A stretch of 64,000 bases of DNA from positions 636,877-700,876 of the forward strand of contig JAVSML010001155.1 in NCBI GenBank assembly GCA_038503035.1, given 5' to 3'. Shown here piece by piece: positions 16,667 to 36,419 of this stretch (position 1 is its first letter; each line of letters opens with the position of its first letter). The stretch comes from Crocodylus rhombifer (Eukaryota; Chordata; Crocodylia; Crocodylidae). The translations under genes were made by a program, and so were the position numbers. The notes below the pieces were generated by a model, which had not been told where the DNA came from, ran no database searches, and saw only the letters and a program-made list of their open reading frames with translations.

Positions 16667-19600
16667 TACCCCTTGCTAGTTTAAGCTAAATCAGACTTGC
16701 CCAGCATCCCGGCATGCTCTCTGAGCTGGGCGGAGCTCTCTGCTTCACAGCAGAGCTGGCCCCTCCCCTCTCCTCCCTGGCTGCAGCTCTGGCAGAGACT
16801 GCAGGTACAGCAGAGTCTGCTGGCTTCCTTGTTCCCCCCCTCCCCCTCCCCACCTTCTGCTGCTTAAGCAGAGTTCCCTTCCTCCTCTCTCCCACAGCAC
16901 AGACGATAGCCAGAATGTGATATGCTAGCTAATGCTGTATAAGGCAGATAGGACAGAGTCTGCTAAGGGCTTTCTGGAGCTAATCAACAGGTCAGCTGGT
17001 AATGTCCCTGCATTCCTTCCTTTGGGAAAAGCTGTTTAAGAAGAGCTTGGACTAAGAGTCTTTGTTTTCTGATGGGGTGCTAAATGCTGATAACAGCTGA
17101 TAAATGTTGTGGGGGGACCCCTCCCTAATCACGGCATCCTGCTGGGGCCTGGCCACATCCCCCTCAGCTCAGCAGTATGGGAGGGAAGAGAGGGCTACTC
17201 TAGCACCTCCCGGCTTCTAGCCTGAGCCACTACAGGCATGTGCTGGCATTTTTTCAGTCCAGAAGGGGATGTTTGTGCAGTTACAAAGTGATTTAGCCTA
17301 GCCAGATTAGACTAATCTGCAAAGATTGAATCCATTCAGGCTCAGGCTTTTTGAATATCTGTCCCTAGCCATAATGTTCAGTAACCTCAGTGAATTGAGG
17401 GGAAGAGGTTGGGAGTCTTTGAGCAGCTGTATTCACTTGCCTAGTATATCACTGATTCGGAAGCTGGACTTGACCAGTTATACTTATTTTTCTTTTGAAG
17501 ATGAGCCTGCCAGTCCAGAGGAAAGTGATTTATCAGTATCTTAATATTTTTAAAACAGTCCACAGCGCTTTTCTGTCCATCAGAATCTTTCTAGTTTTAG
17601 GTTTGGCCACTTCACACAGCACCCTGGGACCACCTATCTGCTTTGCATCATTAATTTGTGGATTTTCTCCTGAAAAAGACATTAAAAACCAAATAGAATT
17701 CCCCTTTAGGAGATCCTGACTCAGACCTAGAAATCTTTTCCCCAGAGGTTTAATCTTGTCTCATCAAAATCTGTCATGTGAGAGTATCACAATCCGAGTC
17801 CACTTTAAAACCCCATTCTCAGAGGCCATATAATCTTTCTTGGTATTGCTGATTTATATCATAATAGTGTGAGGAGCTGCATTATTTGTAACTTACTTTC
17901 ATTTAATTATTTAACTGTATATGTGAAACTAATGAGAAATGATGTTTGGCCTACTGGTACTATACACAAATAACATTTTACACAGTCATGTGTGAATTTT
18001 GGGTTCAATAATGACTTCAAGCTCTTGTCCTCATGTGAAAAAGACTGGATCTGTTAATCTTACTTCTACATCTACTGTCTGGCTGGTGGTGGAATCAAGC
18101 CATCTCAGTGTCTCTGCACTTCCTGCCAGAAGATAGGACAACTGCTACCGCTGGTAATATTGCATAATGGCTCCATCCGTCCCTGGCAACAAGAAAGGGG
18201 TGAAGACGGTCATCCTCTGGAGAGAAATGGTGGATTCAAAGCATCTTACAACAACATGATTTAAAAACAGCAGGGTGCATGTGAAGGAAATAATGTTTGG
18301 AAGGTGGCATTATTTCTTAATGTTGTGCCCAAAGCACTTTTATCATGCAAATATAAACCATGACAGCCAGTGCTGTTTTTTTGTTTAGTAGTTATCATTA
18401 AAGATTTCAAATGTTTAAACTTATGAAAACCTTTAATTCTGTATGTGTAGGCAGTAGAACTAGTTGGAACACGGAAACTTGATTTTGTTGGGAGACGGGG
18501 ATAGGAATCAAGACTTTGAAATTGCTTCAATTTGGAAATGTTTGAAATGGAGCCATTTTAACTTTTTCATGAATTGCCTTCAATATTTTTTCATGATTTC
18601 TCTTTTATTTTTTATGAGAACATTGTCAAAATGTTCGTTGATTGTTTTCAGTGATTGAACAAGTTTTTTCAGTATACCAGCCACATTGATAGGAATTTGA
18701 TATTTTCAAAATTAATATAGTGATAATCAACAAAAAAAAGAGGCAAAAATTTCTCTTCAAAATGGAACATTTCATTAACATTGGTGATTTTTGGTGAAAA
18801 ACTTGTTTTATGCCAAAAATCCATTTTTCAGAAAAATCAATTTTTCCTAGTTTAATGGTAAGCTTGGAGAGCAATAGTTAAATGTTCTCAGGAAAGCTGC
18901 AAAGAATGAATTTGAATCCTGCTCCAAACTTATGATGAAGGTTGCTGCCAGTTGAACCAGTTGTAAAAGGACTTGTGGTCATTTGGGAAGTTCCCTTGGC
19001 TACATAGAAACTTACGTATCTTTACTAAGCTAGGTCAATGGATGCTGCCTGAACATGTTGGTGATATCCTGACCCCATTGAAATTAATAGCAAAACATCT
19101 GTTGACTTTAGTGAGGCCTGACATTTTCCCTTTACTTGCTTTGGGTTAGGAGAATGGTATTTTTTAACTTTGTATATATATGTTGCATGGTGCCACAAGT
19201 GACCCTAGGTGGGATGTGTTATAAATATTATAATTATGTTCATCCAAAGAGGTATTGCTCTGAAACTTTCCCCACAGACTTTCTGAGTTCTGCTGAGTTC
19301 TCAAACTTCTCGTGCATAGTGAGCCCAGTTTAGCACCAAGTCATTAATTGTTCTTAAAAAATAAAAATGTGTCCCCTTATGTCCAGGGTTTTTTTGTTTT
19401 TGGTGGTGGTGGGGGGGGGTTGGTTCTTTTTTTTTTTAAGTTGGGGAGGCAGGGCATAACTCTGACTATATGTGTTTTAATGACATCATTTAAAGAAAGG
19501 GAGAGGAGAACTGATGTGAACTTGGTTAATGGTGAGTGGTTATACCCCTGTAGTTCCATCTGTGTACAACCATTCTCTTTTATTGGTAACTGAATTAGTG

Positions 19601-19789
19601 TTAGTACTTTATATAAAAGGGAAGAAAAATATGTCAAAAATTATACTGGCACGTTTATTGTGGTTTCAAACCACTATTTTTTTCTTAGTGCCTTTTATAT
19701 CAGCTGGCTTAGTAATCATTTACTGCCATTGTCCAATAGCTGGGCCAAGACTACATCTTCTGTTTTTGCATCTTGTATTCCAACAACAG

Positions 19790-19941
19790 GTGTCTGCAGA
19801 TTCTAGTTCCTCCATGAACTCCAACACACCTCTAGTAAGAATAACCACTCGCCTCTCCTCAACGGCAGATGCCCCAATGCTGGCAGGTGTCTCCGAGTAT
19901 GAACTGCCAGAAGACCCCAAATGGGAATTCCCAAGAGATAA
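19790..19941 (+). CDS. FGFR2: FGFR2 exon 11: juxtamembrane region
   Basis: Follows CAACAACAG. Translation [20 protein letters not shown] to [20 protein letters not shown] and [10 protein letters not shown] plus two bases of a Lys codon. It links the membrane to the kinase N-lobe and continues the FRS2-binding stretch begun in exon 10. [13 protein letters not shown], the entry to the kinase domain, is as in mammals. The exon is 152 bp in phase 0/2. The donor AAGTAAGT is strong. Changes from human (for example Ala for Glu-like positions near the start) are confined to the variable serine-rich part. Confidence 0.97.
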
Positions 19942-23420
<3,479 letters not shown>

Positions 23421-24026
23421 TAATTTTTATCAAGAATGTTTCTTTTGTTGCCTCTGAACTCAATAATTGTAGAGGGTCAGGGTTCACATAGTTGACCTCC
23501 GCCTTCAGCAGTTTTCAGTATAAATCAGTGCTTTTGACAGCCTATTTATCTTTAGCAATGTGTATTTACAAGGAAATCAATGTATTGTTAGAAATTGTTT
23601 GGTTCTTGTCTCTGATATAATGAAATCCACAGTTGCTATGTATTGAGGTAGCTGATCACAATTGTCCATTTCTGGATATATGCGCATTAGTAATTTAGTT
23701 ACAAGGTTAGTTTTTAGAGAAGGCTTAGCTGTTAATGTGCTTGAGAGTCCAGAGCAGCTTATATAATTTCAAGGCAGTTTTGCCATATTCTATGACTCCT
23801 CTTAAAATATTACAGAAGGGAGTTGGTGGGCCAGACTGTATCTGGAGAGTGGAACAGCTGTTTAATGGGTCACGTGACTTTTGTCACATGACACAAATCC
23901 TAAAAACCCATGTTTATTTCTAAACGTGTGAGACTTAGATGGCATCATACCACCTGATAAATGTCTAATGGGCTCCACTGAAGTTCTTCCAGTTGCTGAC
24001 TGTATGTGGCAGTCCAGAAAACATGA

Positions 24027-24395
<369 letters not shown>

Positions 24396-24904
24396 TAAAA
24401 CTTATTTTGGCTTTTCTAGTAGTTTTGCACACCTGTCAATCCTAAGAAACGTGTCCCTTTTAAACTTGGAACGGCTAGCTTTATGATATGCATGTCTAAT
24501 CACTCTGTTAATAGCAGCTAATTATGAGCTATGAGGCTGATCAGAGCTGTGACAAGAAAATTAACATCTTTGGAAAAGCAGTTACACCTTTTCTGGGGGG
24601 TTATGTTGTTTTTGCAGTGAAAATATTTTAGGTCAGAAGTCAGAGCGGTCTGGAGAGAATAATCTTTGAGCTGTGATTTAGGTGCTTCAAAATTCTTATC
24701 CAGGGTCTCTCCGACAGATTTGCTCTGTACTGGGTCAAGTTAATTACTGCTATCATTGCCTCAGTTCCTCATCTTTAATTTAACTCCTGATTTAATTTTA
24801 GAATGTACTAATTTACCTGGGCTCTTGTGAGGATTAGATAATGAATGCTTGTACAGCACTACAGGAATGAAGAGCACAATAAAAAACCTTGCATTTCACT
24901 CTTA

Positions 24905-25623
<719 letters not shown>

Positions 25624-27120
25624 TAAAATAAGTTGCTTCACTTTTGTTCTCCCCTGTTTGTATTGGAGAATGTATTTACCAATAGAAAGGCCCCAATCCA
25701 GCAAGGTCCTTAACTGGGCGCTTGATAGGCTTTATTGGTCTCAGGGTGACCACTTGTGTTCAGAGTTTAAATTAGGTTCAAGTATCTTGCAAAGCAAGGG
25801 CCAAGACCACATAATTTAAAGTAAATATTAGAGTGTATTTGCCTAAAATGAACTTTGAAGTCATAAGCACAGGTACTTGCCAGGTAAGCGCTATGTTCCC
25901 TCCATTTGGGAATAACGCTACACCAGGTGTCCTATGTTTCCAATCAAAGCTATAAACCCAGCTCAAATATTGAATATGCAATATAAATGGAGTCTGTTAT
26001 CAAAATTATTTGCCTAATGATAACAAATGTTATTAAAAAATTGTAAGGTGTTTGTGGGGAATTTGTGAATGGAGGAAACAGGAAAAGCAAATTGAATAAA
26101 TTATTCGTTGAAAATGATGAGCTGAACTACCTGAAACCAGTACTTGTAAGAAAAACAAACTTATTTACTCTACCCTAGAGACCTATTTCTGGTAAAACCT
26201 TCTATAACTGGGGCCTTGGATTAAATTAGAATTAGGAAACCCGTAAATGGTACCATATAACCAGCTCTGTAAACAGACCATATTGCTAAGTTAATGAAAG
26301 AAATTCATTATGGTGGATTGTGTTTGAGACTTACGGTGAGATTCTCAGAAGTAGTGAGCGTTTCCTGCAAGGTGCTGAGCAGATTATGGGCCCCTTGTTA
26401 GTTCACTGGGCTAGGGCTGTTTTGCAACCACCAAGAAGAATGAAGCATCCAATCCTGCTCCACACAGACCTATTCAGTTTAATTACATGTGTGTATATTC
26501 CAGTACAAATCTGATAGCAGGTGTAGTGTCCAAATGTGTTTTTACCTGTGTATTTTAGAAAGGATAAAAGCCAAATTAGAACAAGAGAGACTGGAAAGGA
26601 AGCAGGTCACCCGTGTGAAATTGACTGGCTAATGGATTAAGTGTGAATGTAGGATTAGGCAATGTACCCTGGGGCACCCATCTTGAAGAAACACTTTACT
26701 AAAGATGAGCCGTGATCTTGTAGTACAGGGTGTCCGGCCAAAAAAGGAGGCAATCACTATGAAAGGAATAATTAAAAAAGAATAAAAAAATCCAAGCATC
26801 TGGACTGGCACATTCTGTGAACATGGGCGTGCCCCAGGAGCACAGACACTGGTATGCTCTTATAGCTTATTGCCAAAAAAGCATGCATCCATAGGAGAGT
26901 CACTGTATCCTTCAGCCAGTCCCCATCCAGGAGGGGCTGATCAGTGTAGTGCAGAACTGACAGAAGGTAAAGCATTACACAAGGGTGAGAGCAGAGAGAA
27001 AACAAAGGGAGTATATACTAGGACTATGCATTCCGGTTTTTCAAATATCTCACTATTTACATTTGTATTTCACTAGCTCTTTCCCCCTCAGGGAGCCATT
27101 TGTTGAGCTGAAATAATAAA

Positions 27121-27181
27121 AGCTGATCTTCTCACGGTATTTCCACCATCCAGGAACTAAAACACCGTGAGAAGACCAGCT
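27121..27181. repeat. Hairpin, 18-bp arms (27121-27138 / 27164-27181)
   Basis: AGCTGATCTTCTCACGGT pairs with ACCGTGAGAAGACCAGCT at 17 of 18 positions; a few more pairs (TTT/AAA) can form inside after one mismatch. The shape is like that of a pre-miRNA or a small palindromic repeat. The arms are different in sequence from those of the hairpin at 9426. Confidence 0.6.
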
Positions 27182-27304
27182 CTCTTGTTGTTTCAACCCA
27201 ATGAACAGCTTGCCAAGGCATTAAAAAAAAAATAGCATGAAAAATGTAAATGCAAATACAAGGAACTTTTGGTCAACACCCATAGTACGCAGGCTTTATG
27301 AGTT

Positions 27305-27425
27305 AAATTTTCAAAAGTACCAAAGAGACATGAGAGCACAAGTCTGGTTTTTCAGAAGGGTCTTGGAAGTCAAAGGCTCACTGACTTCAAGGCTCCTATG
27401 GGGCTTTGGTACTTTTGCAAATGGG
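27305..27425. repeat. Old palindromic sauropsid repeat
   Basis: Left 'attttcaaaagtaccaaag' and right 'ctttggtacttttgcaaat' are inverted copies, with 'aagtcaaaggctcactgactt' style sequence between. This matches my memory of a common old palindromic repeat in turtles and crocodilians built around 'ttttcaaaagtgcc' and 'gacttcaatgggc'. The name is not known to me. Confidence 0.55.
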
Positions 27426-27724
27426 ATATTGAAAAGACATTTTCAGAAATGTCTGTTTCTGTTCCTTTGAATACTGTCTCTTCGAATTCCTAAAGCGCAC
27501 CACTGAAGTGGTCATTTTACCAAGCACAGTTTGAGACTAACTTGGATCAACTCATTAAGAACACAGAGGAAATTAGTAATGGAGAGGGCCAATCAGATTT
27601 TGCTCTCAGTGGCAGCAACGTTTGGTGGGATGTTTCACCTTGCAATGTTGATGATCCGAATTTCTGTTAGCAATAGGTGCTGGGGCTCCTGTGAGCAGAG
27701 GTCCCTGATCTGGTTACCTTAGAT

Positions 27725-28030
27725 CAATGATTCTCAACCACGGTGCATCAGTTCGGGGGTGCCTTGAGGTCCTTTCAAGGGTGCCATGCACTGTTGGCAC
27801 TGTTAGGTGTACAAACATTATTCACAAGATTAAACCCATACATTTCAAGTAGAAACCTGTAGTGCTAAAGACACTCTGCTGTGTTGTGGTCTTTCAGACT
27901 CCTTTGCAACAGAAAACTTTCTCTTTTTTTTTTTTCTGCATTCAAGAAGTGAGTGAGAACCTAAGAGCTAGGGGTGCCTTGAGTTAGGTGAGGGGGGAGC
28001 CTTACATCTAAACAGATTGAAAACCACTAG
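27725..28030. mobile_element. hAT-type element, CAGTGGTTCTCAACC-like ends, decayed
   Basis: Left end CAATGATTCTCAACC and right end GATTGAAAACCACTA are degenerate copies of the Charlie/MER-type hAT terminal repeat. Flanks share only TAGAT, which suggests a damaged 8-bp duplication. No coding capacity seen. Confidence 0.6.
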
Positions 28031-28720
28031 ATTGTGCAGGAATGATGGGCAGAGTACCTTCCACTGAGCTAGAAACCTCTTAGGAGTTGTCAGGTGCAAC
28101 ACTTGATTTCCAGACAGCCGCTTCTGAAGGTTGGTTTTATGTATCCACAAATGCAATTAGTGAAGTCACCTATGCTAACATAGGGGAGCGCAGAAGATAG
28201 GCAGGCCTACCTTTTACCTATAGAGGGTAAGAAATTACAGGGAACTCCCAAGGCATGCTACAACATATAAGAGCCAGCTGATATGGTAGAATTCAGCTAA
28301 TGGCTTTGTCTTGTGCGCCAGGAAGTTGCATATGCCAGCATCAAAAGCAGTCACAGAAGAATAATCCAAAATAATAGAAAAAGGGTTAAGATATGTAGCT
28401 CCAGCAGAAGTAGGACATCCTGGGGAGAAATGCAAGTGGAATGTTTCTTAACGTGTCTTTGATGTCACCTTGTATTACTCATGATACAGCTGCTTTAACT
28501 GAGTAAGGGTAACCATAGCAGCCAAAATTTCCTCTCCAGGCTTGGAAAAGTTCAATTACAAATTTTCAGAAGTGCCAATGTGAAGAAGAAAACAATTGAG
28601 ATTGGGAGAATTTTGCAGGGGGCTTCTAGAAGCCAAATGGACTGCACCAGATAGCATTCGTCATTTTAGACTGGTGGACAAAATAAGGACACACCGTAAA
28701 TACATGTTTACTCTCTAGAC

Positions 28721-28902
28721 CAGTGGTTTTCAACCTTTTTTCATTTGCAGACCCCCTACACAATTTTGAATGGAGGTGCAGACCCCTTTGAATTTTTTGT
28801 GTGGGTGTTCACATATTTTTGATTGATTATAGTCCTCTTTCACAGACCCCTTAGACATAGTCTGTGGACTCCATAGGGTCCATGAACTGCTCTAAACTAC
28901 TG
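28721..28902. mobile_element. hAT MITE with perfect target duplication
   Basis: 182 bases starting CAGTGGTTTTCAACC, which is typical of hAT MITEs, and ending AACTACTG. Both sides carry the identical 8-mer ctctagac (28713-28720 and 28903-28910). The inside holds repeated 'cagacccc' motifs. Non-coding. Confidence 0.9.
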
Positions 28903-29375
28903 CTCTAGACCCACAGAGCATGTCATCATCAGTTCTTTACCAGATTATATTTTTATTTATTTTATTCCAAACTCTTAGGTTCAAATGGTTGCATTGATCT
29001 AGGCTGTCAGTTTGGAGCCACATAAATCAACGTAATTTGAGGAAGCCATAATAATAAAACACTCAGTAACAAGATTTATAATAAATATCTGGAAAACCTG
29101 TATTGGAGCAGCCTAGACTGGGGATGGTGAAGCAGCTTTGGTTCAGTTTGGCTAAGCAATCAAGCCTCCCTTTGCTGCAAAACTGAGCTGTAAATTTCCT
29201 AAAGATGGGCTTTCCTGAGCAATTTCTAGGTTTAAGAGCTGCTCTGAAGATCAATTCTAAAAACTGGAAATGATGAAAAAAATAGGTATTACAATCATCT
29301 CCCATGTGCCCTTTGCTTGATCATGTTATCATAATTATATGACTTTCTCACCATTTAAACTGTAGAAGAAATTAG

Positions 29376-29630
<255 letters not shown>

Positions 29631-30841
29631 TAAATGGTTCATTTGAAGTACTGCAATTCTAATCCTAATGGACTTCTTGTACAGCAGCCTAACTTTTAAT
29701 CACAGAGAAGAAAATAGCGATCAAGGGCATAAGTGTCTCTGTCCCCTCTTATTGAGCAATGAAGGTTATCTTTCTACATAACCTGAGAGAAGATATGTAT
29801 TATGCAATTCACTATAAGTGATAAAACAAAGTATTGCATTTCACTGGGCTTGAGACACAGCCCATTGAAATGGATGGAAAGATTCCCATTGATTTCAGTA
29901 GGCTTTGCATCAGGCACAAGGTCTCTGAAAACGTGTAGTAAACAGTACAATGTTTCCTTTAAGGTGCCCGGCTACTGCATGTTGCTGTATATATTTCTGT
30001 CTGGACTTGTATTGCAGGCAGACTTGTGAACATAGTATAGCAATGGCAGCAAAGTGGGAGATAGAAAGCTGTAAAACGGTTTTCATTTTCCATGTTGCTG
30101 CTGCTGTTGTCTGATCTTCAGCAAAGCAGATAGGTTCCTAATTTCCAAAAAGACCATTATTTGAGCTAATTAATATGAGACACCTTGTACCTGTTTTTTT
30201 CAGAAGTCCTGAGTAACCACAATTTCATTTGAAGTGCTTTCAAAACTCCTGATTCAATTGGCTGCATCTCTGCAAAAGATTCGTTATGAAGATGTATTCC
30301 TTTAAATTGTTAATTGGTGAAAATAACTTGCACGTGTACACTCACAGGGAAACCAGGCTTTCTACAGGCACTCACATACCAGTTGTGGTGAAGGAAGTGA
30401 AACACCTTCTCAATTCAAGATCACAAATCCCAGATTGCATACAGATTTGTTGCTGGAAATGCAAAGGCTACAGGCCTATGTAGTTCCTCTGCCCACCATG
30501 CAGGGATCTGGCGTATGGGGAGCAAGTAAATCCAACAGCCCTGACCTCACTTGTTCAGCTTCTCTCTCCACTGGCCTGTTTGTTAAAGATTTATTAACAT
30601 ACATCTGTTTATGGAGGACCCATGTGGAATGACCTTCTGCACATTAGACTACTGACCCCTCTCCTCCTCCTGCTCCCATCAGTGGACAATGTGGGAGTTA
30701 AACAGGCATGAACTTACATGCCACTTATTTGATCCCAGGATGCTAGAGAGAGGAGATTCTTGTGTTTTCTGATATCTGATAGCACAGAGGTAAACTGTGA
30801 GCTGGTGGGGGTAGTGGTTTCAGCAGACTGTTGACCTCTAG

Positions 30842-32818
<1,977 letters not shown>

Positions 32819-32899
32819 TAAGAACCATTATTCACTGTAAGCGGGTAGAACAGTACCAATACAATGTAAGCACTGTCACACAGTGAATGCTGATTTATT

Positions 32900-33110
32900 G
32901 TTCTCTCTCTCTCTCATATTATAATGATATAATTATAATGTTGCTATATTATATGTAGATGTAATATACACACGCATATAGATATATATAATCTTTATAT
33001 AAAGAATATCTATCTATGCATATATGTGTGTATGCATGTATAGGTCTGTGTGTGCACGTGCATATGTGTGATGTGTGTGTGTGTGTGTGTGTATGTGTGT
33101 GTGTGTGCAA
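32900..33110. repeat. Microsatellite cluster: (CT)n, AT-rich, (TG)n
   Basis: A CT run (about 32901-32913) is followed by an AT/ATAT-rich stretch (32920-33030) and (TG)n from about 33069 to 33107 with single interruptions. Just beyond, 33125-33240 is a low-complexity stretch with repeated 'gattcgg', 'gatttg' and 'gattcag'. Confidence 0.85.
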
Positions 33111-33260
33111 AGTGGGCAGTATTCAATTCAGATTTGGCCCGATTTGGGGCACAGTGATTCAACTCACTGATTCGGATCACTGATCTGATTTAGTTCGGCC
33201 AGATCTGAAGATTTGATTTTGATTTGGAGAATCAGCGATTCAGCCATAGGCACAGCTTTA

Positions 33261-33520
33261 AAGTGGTTCTCAGCCCAGGTGCCACAAGATCCTTTGAAGG
33301 GTCTCACAAGGTGTGAGGGTATAAACAGGTTAAGCGCAGTCTCAGGCTTATCCCTGCCTGGCCATTCTCTGTTCCCATTGCCCAGACCTAGTGTAAGGAT
33401 GTAAACTCTGTATTAAATAAGTTTGGGAAATGAAGTGCCACTCAATTCAGAGAAAATTATGGAGGAATTCCTTGAGTCTAAAGAGGAGCACCTTCAGTCT
33501 GAAAAGGTTGAGAACCACTG
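33261..33520. mobile_element. hAT-type element, CAGTGGTTCTCA-like ends
   Basis: Left end AAGTGGTTCTCAGCC (first base changed) and right end AAGGTTGAGAACCACTG are matched terminal inverted repeats. The right flank is ctctaaga and the left flank ctttaa(-)a fits it with one loss. First of three hAT-type elements in 670 bases. Confidence 0.7.
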
Positions 33521-33568
33521 CTCTAAGAAGTCAGAGGTTTGGGGCAGTAGCCAGCACAGACTTTAAGC

Positions 33569-33736
33569 CAGGACAGGCAATTATTGTGGGCAGAGGGCTG
33601 CTTACTGAGTTTTGGCAAGCCATTGAGGGCCACATGACAGGCAGCCAGGGGCAGATAAATATTAATTTTCTAAATTTTTTAGGGGCCCCACGGGCTGGAT
33701 AGAATGGCTTGTCAGGCCGCATTTTTCCCACCCCTG
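33569..33736 (+). mobile_element. hAT MITE, CAGGGGTGGGCAA family, copy 3
   Basis: 168 bases, same orientation as copy 2 and clearly the same inside (cattgagggccacatgacag, then ggcagataaatattaa). The left terminus is decayed (CAGGACAGGCAA) and the right is CCCACCCCTG. Flanks are ctttaagc and ctctaagc, an 8-bp duplication with one change. Confidence 0.87.
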
Positions 33737-33744
33737 CTCTAAGC

Positions 33745-33925
33745 CTGTGGTCTCCAAACTTTTTTGATCGCGCACCCCTATCAGTAAAAAATTTTTGAGC
33801 ATGCACCCCCAATAAATGTATATTTATATAACTATAAATAGAAGTTCTAATATTTTCTTCCCACACCCCAATGGATCATCTTGCACACCCCGTGAGGTGC
33901 GCGCACCCCACTTTGGAGACCACTG
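33745..33925. mobile_element. hAT MITE, CTGTGGTCTCCAAAC ends, abutting copy 3
   Basis: Left end CTGTGGTCTCCAAAC and right end TTTGGAGACCACTG are inverted repeats. Flanks are ctctaagc on both sides (33737-33744 and 33926-33933), perfect. The left flank is at the same time the right-hand duplication of copy 3, so one element landed in the target duplication made by the other. Confidence 0.9.
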
Positions 33926-34682
33926 CTCTAAGCTACTGCTCTGGCCCCCAGAATATTTTGCTTGGGTTAAAAGTATTGGATTGCAGAGTTAATGCTACAT
34001 GCCTCTGCTACAGAATTTTGAATCTACAGTCACCAGTAAAGTCAATCCTATAATGACCTATTTCTCTGTATGTGTGAGTTCTTTTATCTATGGTATATTG
34101 CACTCTTTTTCCAGATCTGTTACAGTGCAGTATAAAGTGCTTGGCTATTTGGTCAACATAGTTCTATATTATCCATAAATAGTCAATGGAGGGCAGGGGC
34201 ATGAAAGCGATACCATATTTATCAAAGAATCTCTCATAGCCCAAATCCATAAATGCTGGTTTTATATATGACTTTCTACTTGCATCATTTTGTGTTCAGA
34301 TCGATAGATTTGCCACCTTTACTCTCTCCTGGCTAATCCGTGCAGGTGGAACGTAATAAAAGGTATTACAATTAACTTTTAGTAGAGAAGAACAAGATTT
34401 ACAGTGCACAAAGGCCAAGGAACCAAACTTGGCAAAACACTTGTGTTTAGGTGCATTAGTGAATCAGAATCCAAATACTGTGATGTAGATTCTTGATTTT
34501 TACTGTTGTTTGTAGTAGTACAAAAAAGAAAAAGAAAGAAACATCATACGGTTGCTGAATCTTGAGTATTGTACAGCACCTAGCACAATTAGGTTCTGCT
34601 CCATGACTAGGCACACAATCAGATGATTAATAATAGTTGGGAATGAAATGACTGTCTAACTAAGATGTATGAGGTGAATTAA

Positions 34683-34862
<180 letters not shown>

Positions 34863-36419
34863 TGAGATAGATGTAACTTATTAAATATGAAACTCAGTTC
34901 CCGTTATCTTATAATTCTATTTGTCACTTTTCCTCTGGGGTCACACACAGATAAATTGTATCCTAATGAAATGGTGGTTTTTCTGCCTGCATGCACTGAT
35001 TTATGTAAGAGAACAGAGACCTATATTAAAGCATGTTCATTTACTCATCTACGTATCTCATAAGATTTTCAGCATTTCAGCATCCAGGAGATGTCAGGGG
35101 TAGGTGGGAGGGGGAATAGTTATATTTCAACTTTAGTTTCATGTTGGGGAGCAACCCAGAGTTCATGGTATGTTGGATTTATTATCTTAATTTGATTTTA
35201 AGCCATAGTAACTAAGACAGAAAAGAAAGCAGAGTAAACGACGAACTCTAAATGATCTGTCTGGGGGTGAATTAGGCTAACTGAAATATTTGTCTGGGAG
35301 AGAACAAAATCCCAGAGGGTTATTACCATCCACTTACTGAGACACCTTCTACCCCCATTCCAAAAAAGGTGTGTTACTTTTTAAAAAATCATACTGATTT
35401 TTTTATTTTAAGGCCTTAAAATCTATTCCTTGTATCAAGCCATAGATTTGTTCATGTATATGTAAAATTATCTTATTGTTTAAGCATAGCTACTTCTAAG
35501 GATAGATTTTTAAGAGCAAAAGGAAAAGACAAGTAGAGCAAACTCTTTTTTGGCTGTAACATTTTTCAGTGAAAAAATGCAGGTTCGGCAACACAAACTT
35601 CTTTGTGAATCTGTGTCAATTTTGTCAAATTGTTCATGGGGGGGTGCTACAAAATTGTTTTGACATTTTGAAAATAAAAGATTTTGGCCTTTTAGATTGA
35701 AAATTAATTTTGCTTTAGAAATTTCCTTCTCTGTTGGACTTTTTCTTGGGACTCTCTCATTCACATAGATGAAGTCTTTTTCTGCATGATTTATACAAGC
35801 TTTCAGAAGTGCCAGATCTGAGGGGATCTGGCTTCTACCTGAGAATATTTAGATGTTGGGATTTGACTAAGTACTAAAAAGCACGGAGCAGAATTCTGGG
35901 CTGTATTAACTAAAGGGATAGCGCATGGGTGACTTGTGCCTCCCGAGTCTGGGGGGCACCAGATCACCGATGTGGGGGATCTCCCACCAGCCGATTGCTG
36001 ACCAAGGGAGCAGCTGATCACCAAGCCAGCAGCAAAACCAGATGGGATAGAAGATTTTACACTTCCTTCTCCTCCAAATTCTGCATTGCTTGAGGAGTTT
36101 AATAGGCCTTCAGTGTAACTTTTAACAAGTCTTCAGAATTATCTTAGTTACCGAGCTCCCCACAAAGTACAGTGCTCAGGGGTGGATCTAGAAGGGGTGC
36201 AGCAATACAGTTATTCCTCTCCCCCTTTAGCTGTCACACGTGAGCACTCAGCATTGGAGGGGTCTGCTCAGAGCCCCTGTTTTTCCATGGTTCCAGAAAC
36301 TGGGGGTAACTACTGCCCCCATTGCTTGTCTCCTTTTCCCCTGCTGCATAATTTAGCAGAGAGGGAGATGCCATAAGGTCCATCCCCTGGGCTCTGGAGC
36401 CATATAAAAGCAGAGGCTC

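Larger units (their letters stand above)
8244..19789 (+). other. FGFR2: Long intron between transmembrane and juxtamembrane exons
   Basis: 11,546 bases without any coding block I can recognise. It holds a 30-base spaced direct repeat (8631-8676), an old dispersed repeat near 8511-8580, a long hairpin (9426-9507), a nested pair of DNA transposons (11921-12432), a second hAT MITE (14123-14308), a poly(A) run (14546-14564), a TIR element (16461-16666) followed by a GC-rich block to about 16920, and a G-run plus T-run near 19403-19437. The short open frames are not conserved proteins that I know. Confidence 0.75.

Noticed and set aside
18540..18860. 'tttttcatgaa' / 'gaaaaacttg' stretch as a bounded repeat, with similar stretches near 35640 and 43440-43720
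   Set aside because: They resemble one another in composition, but I could not align them or find termini; they may simply be AT-rich.
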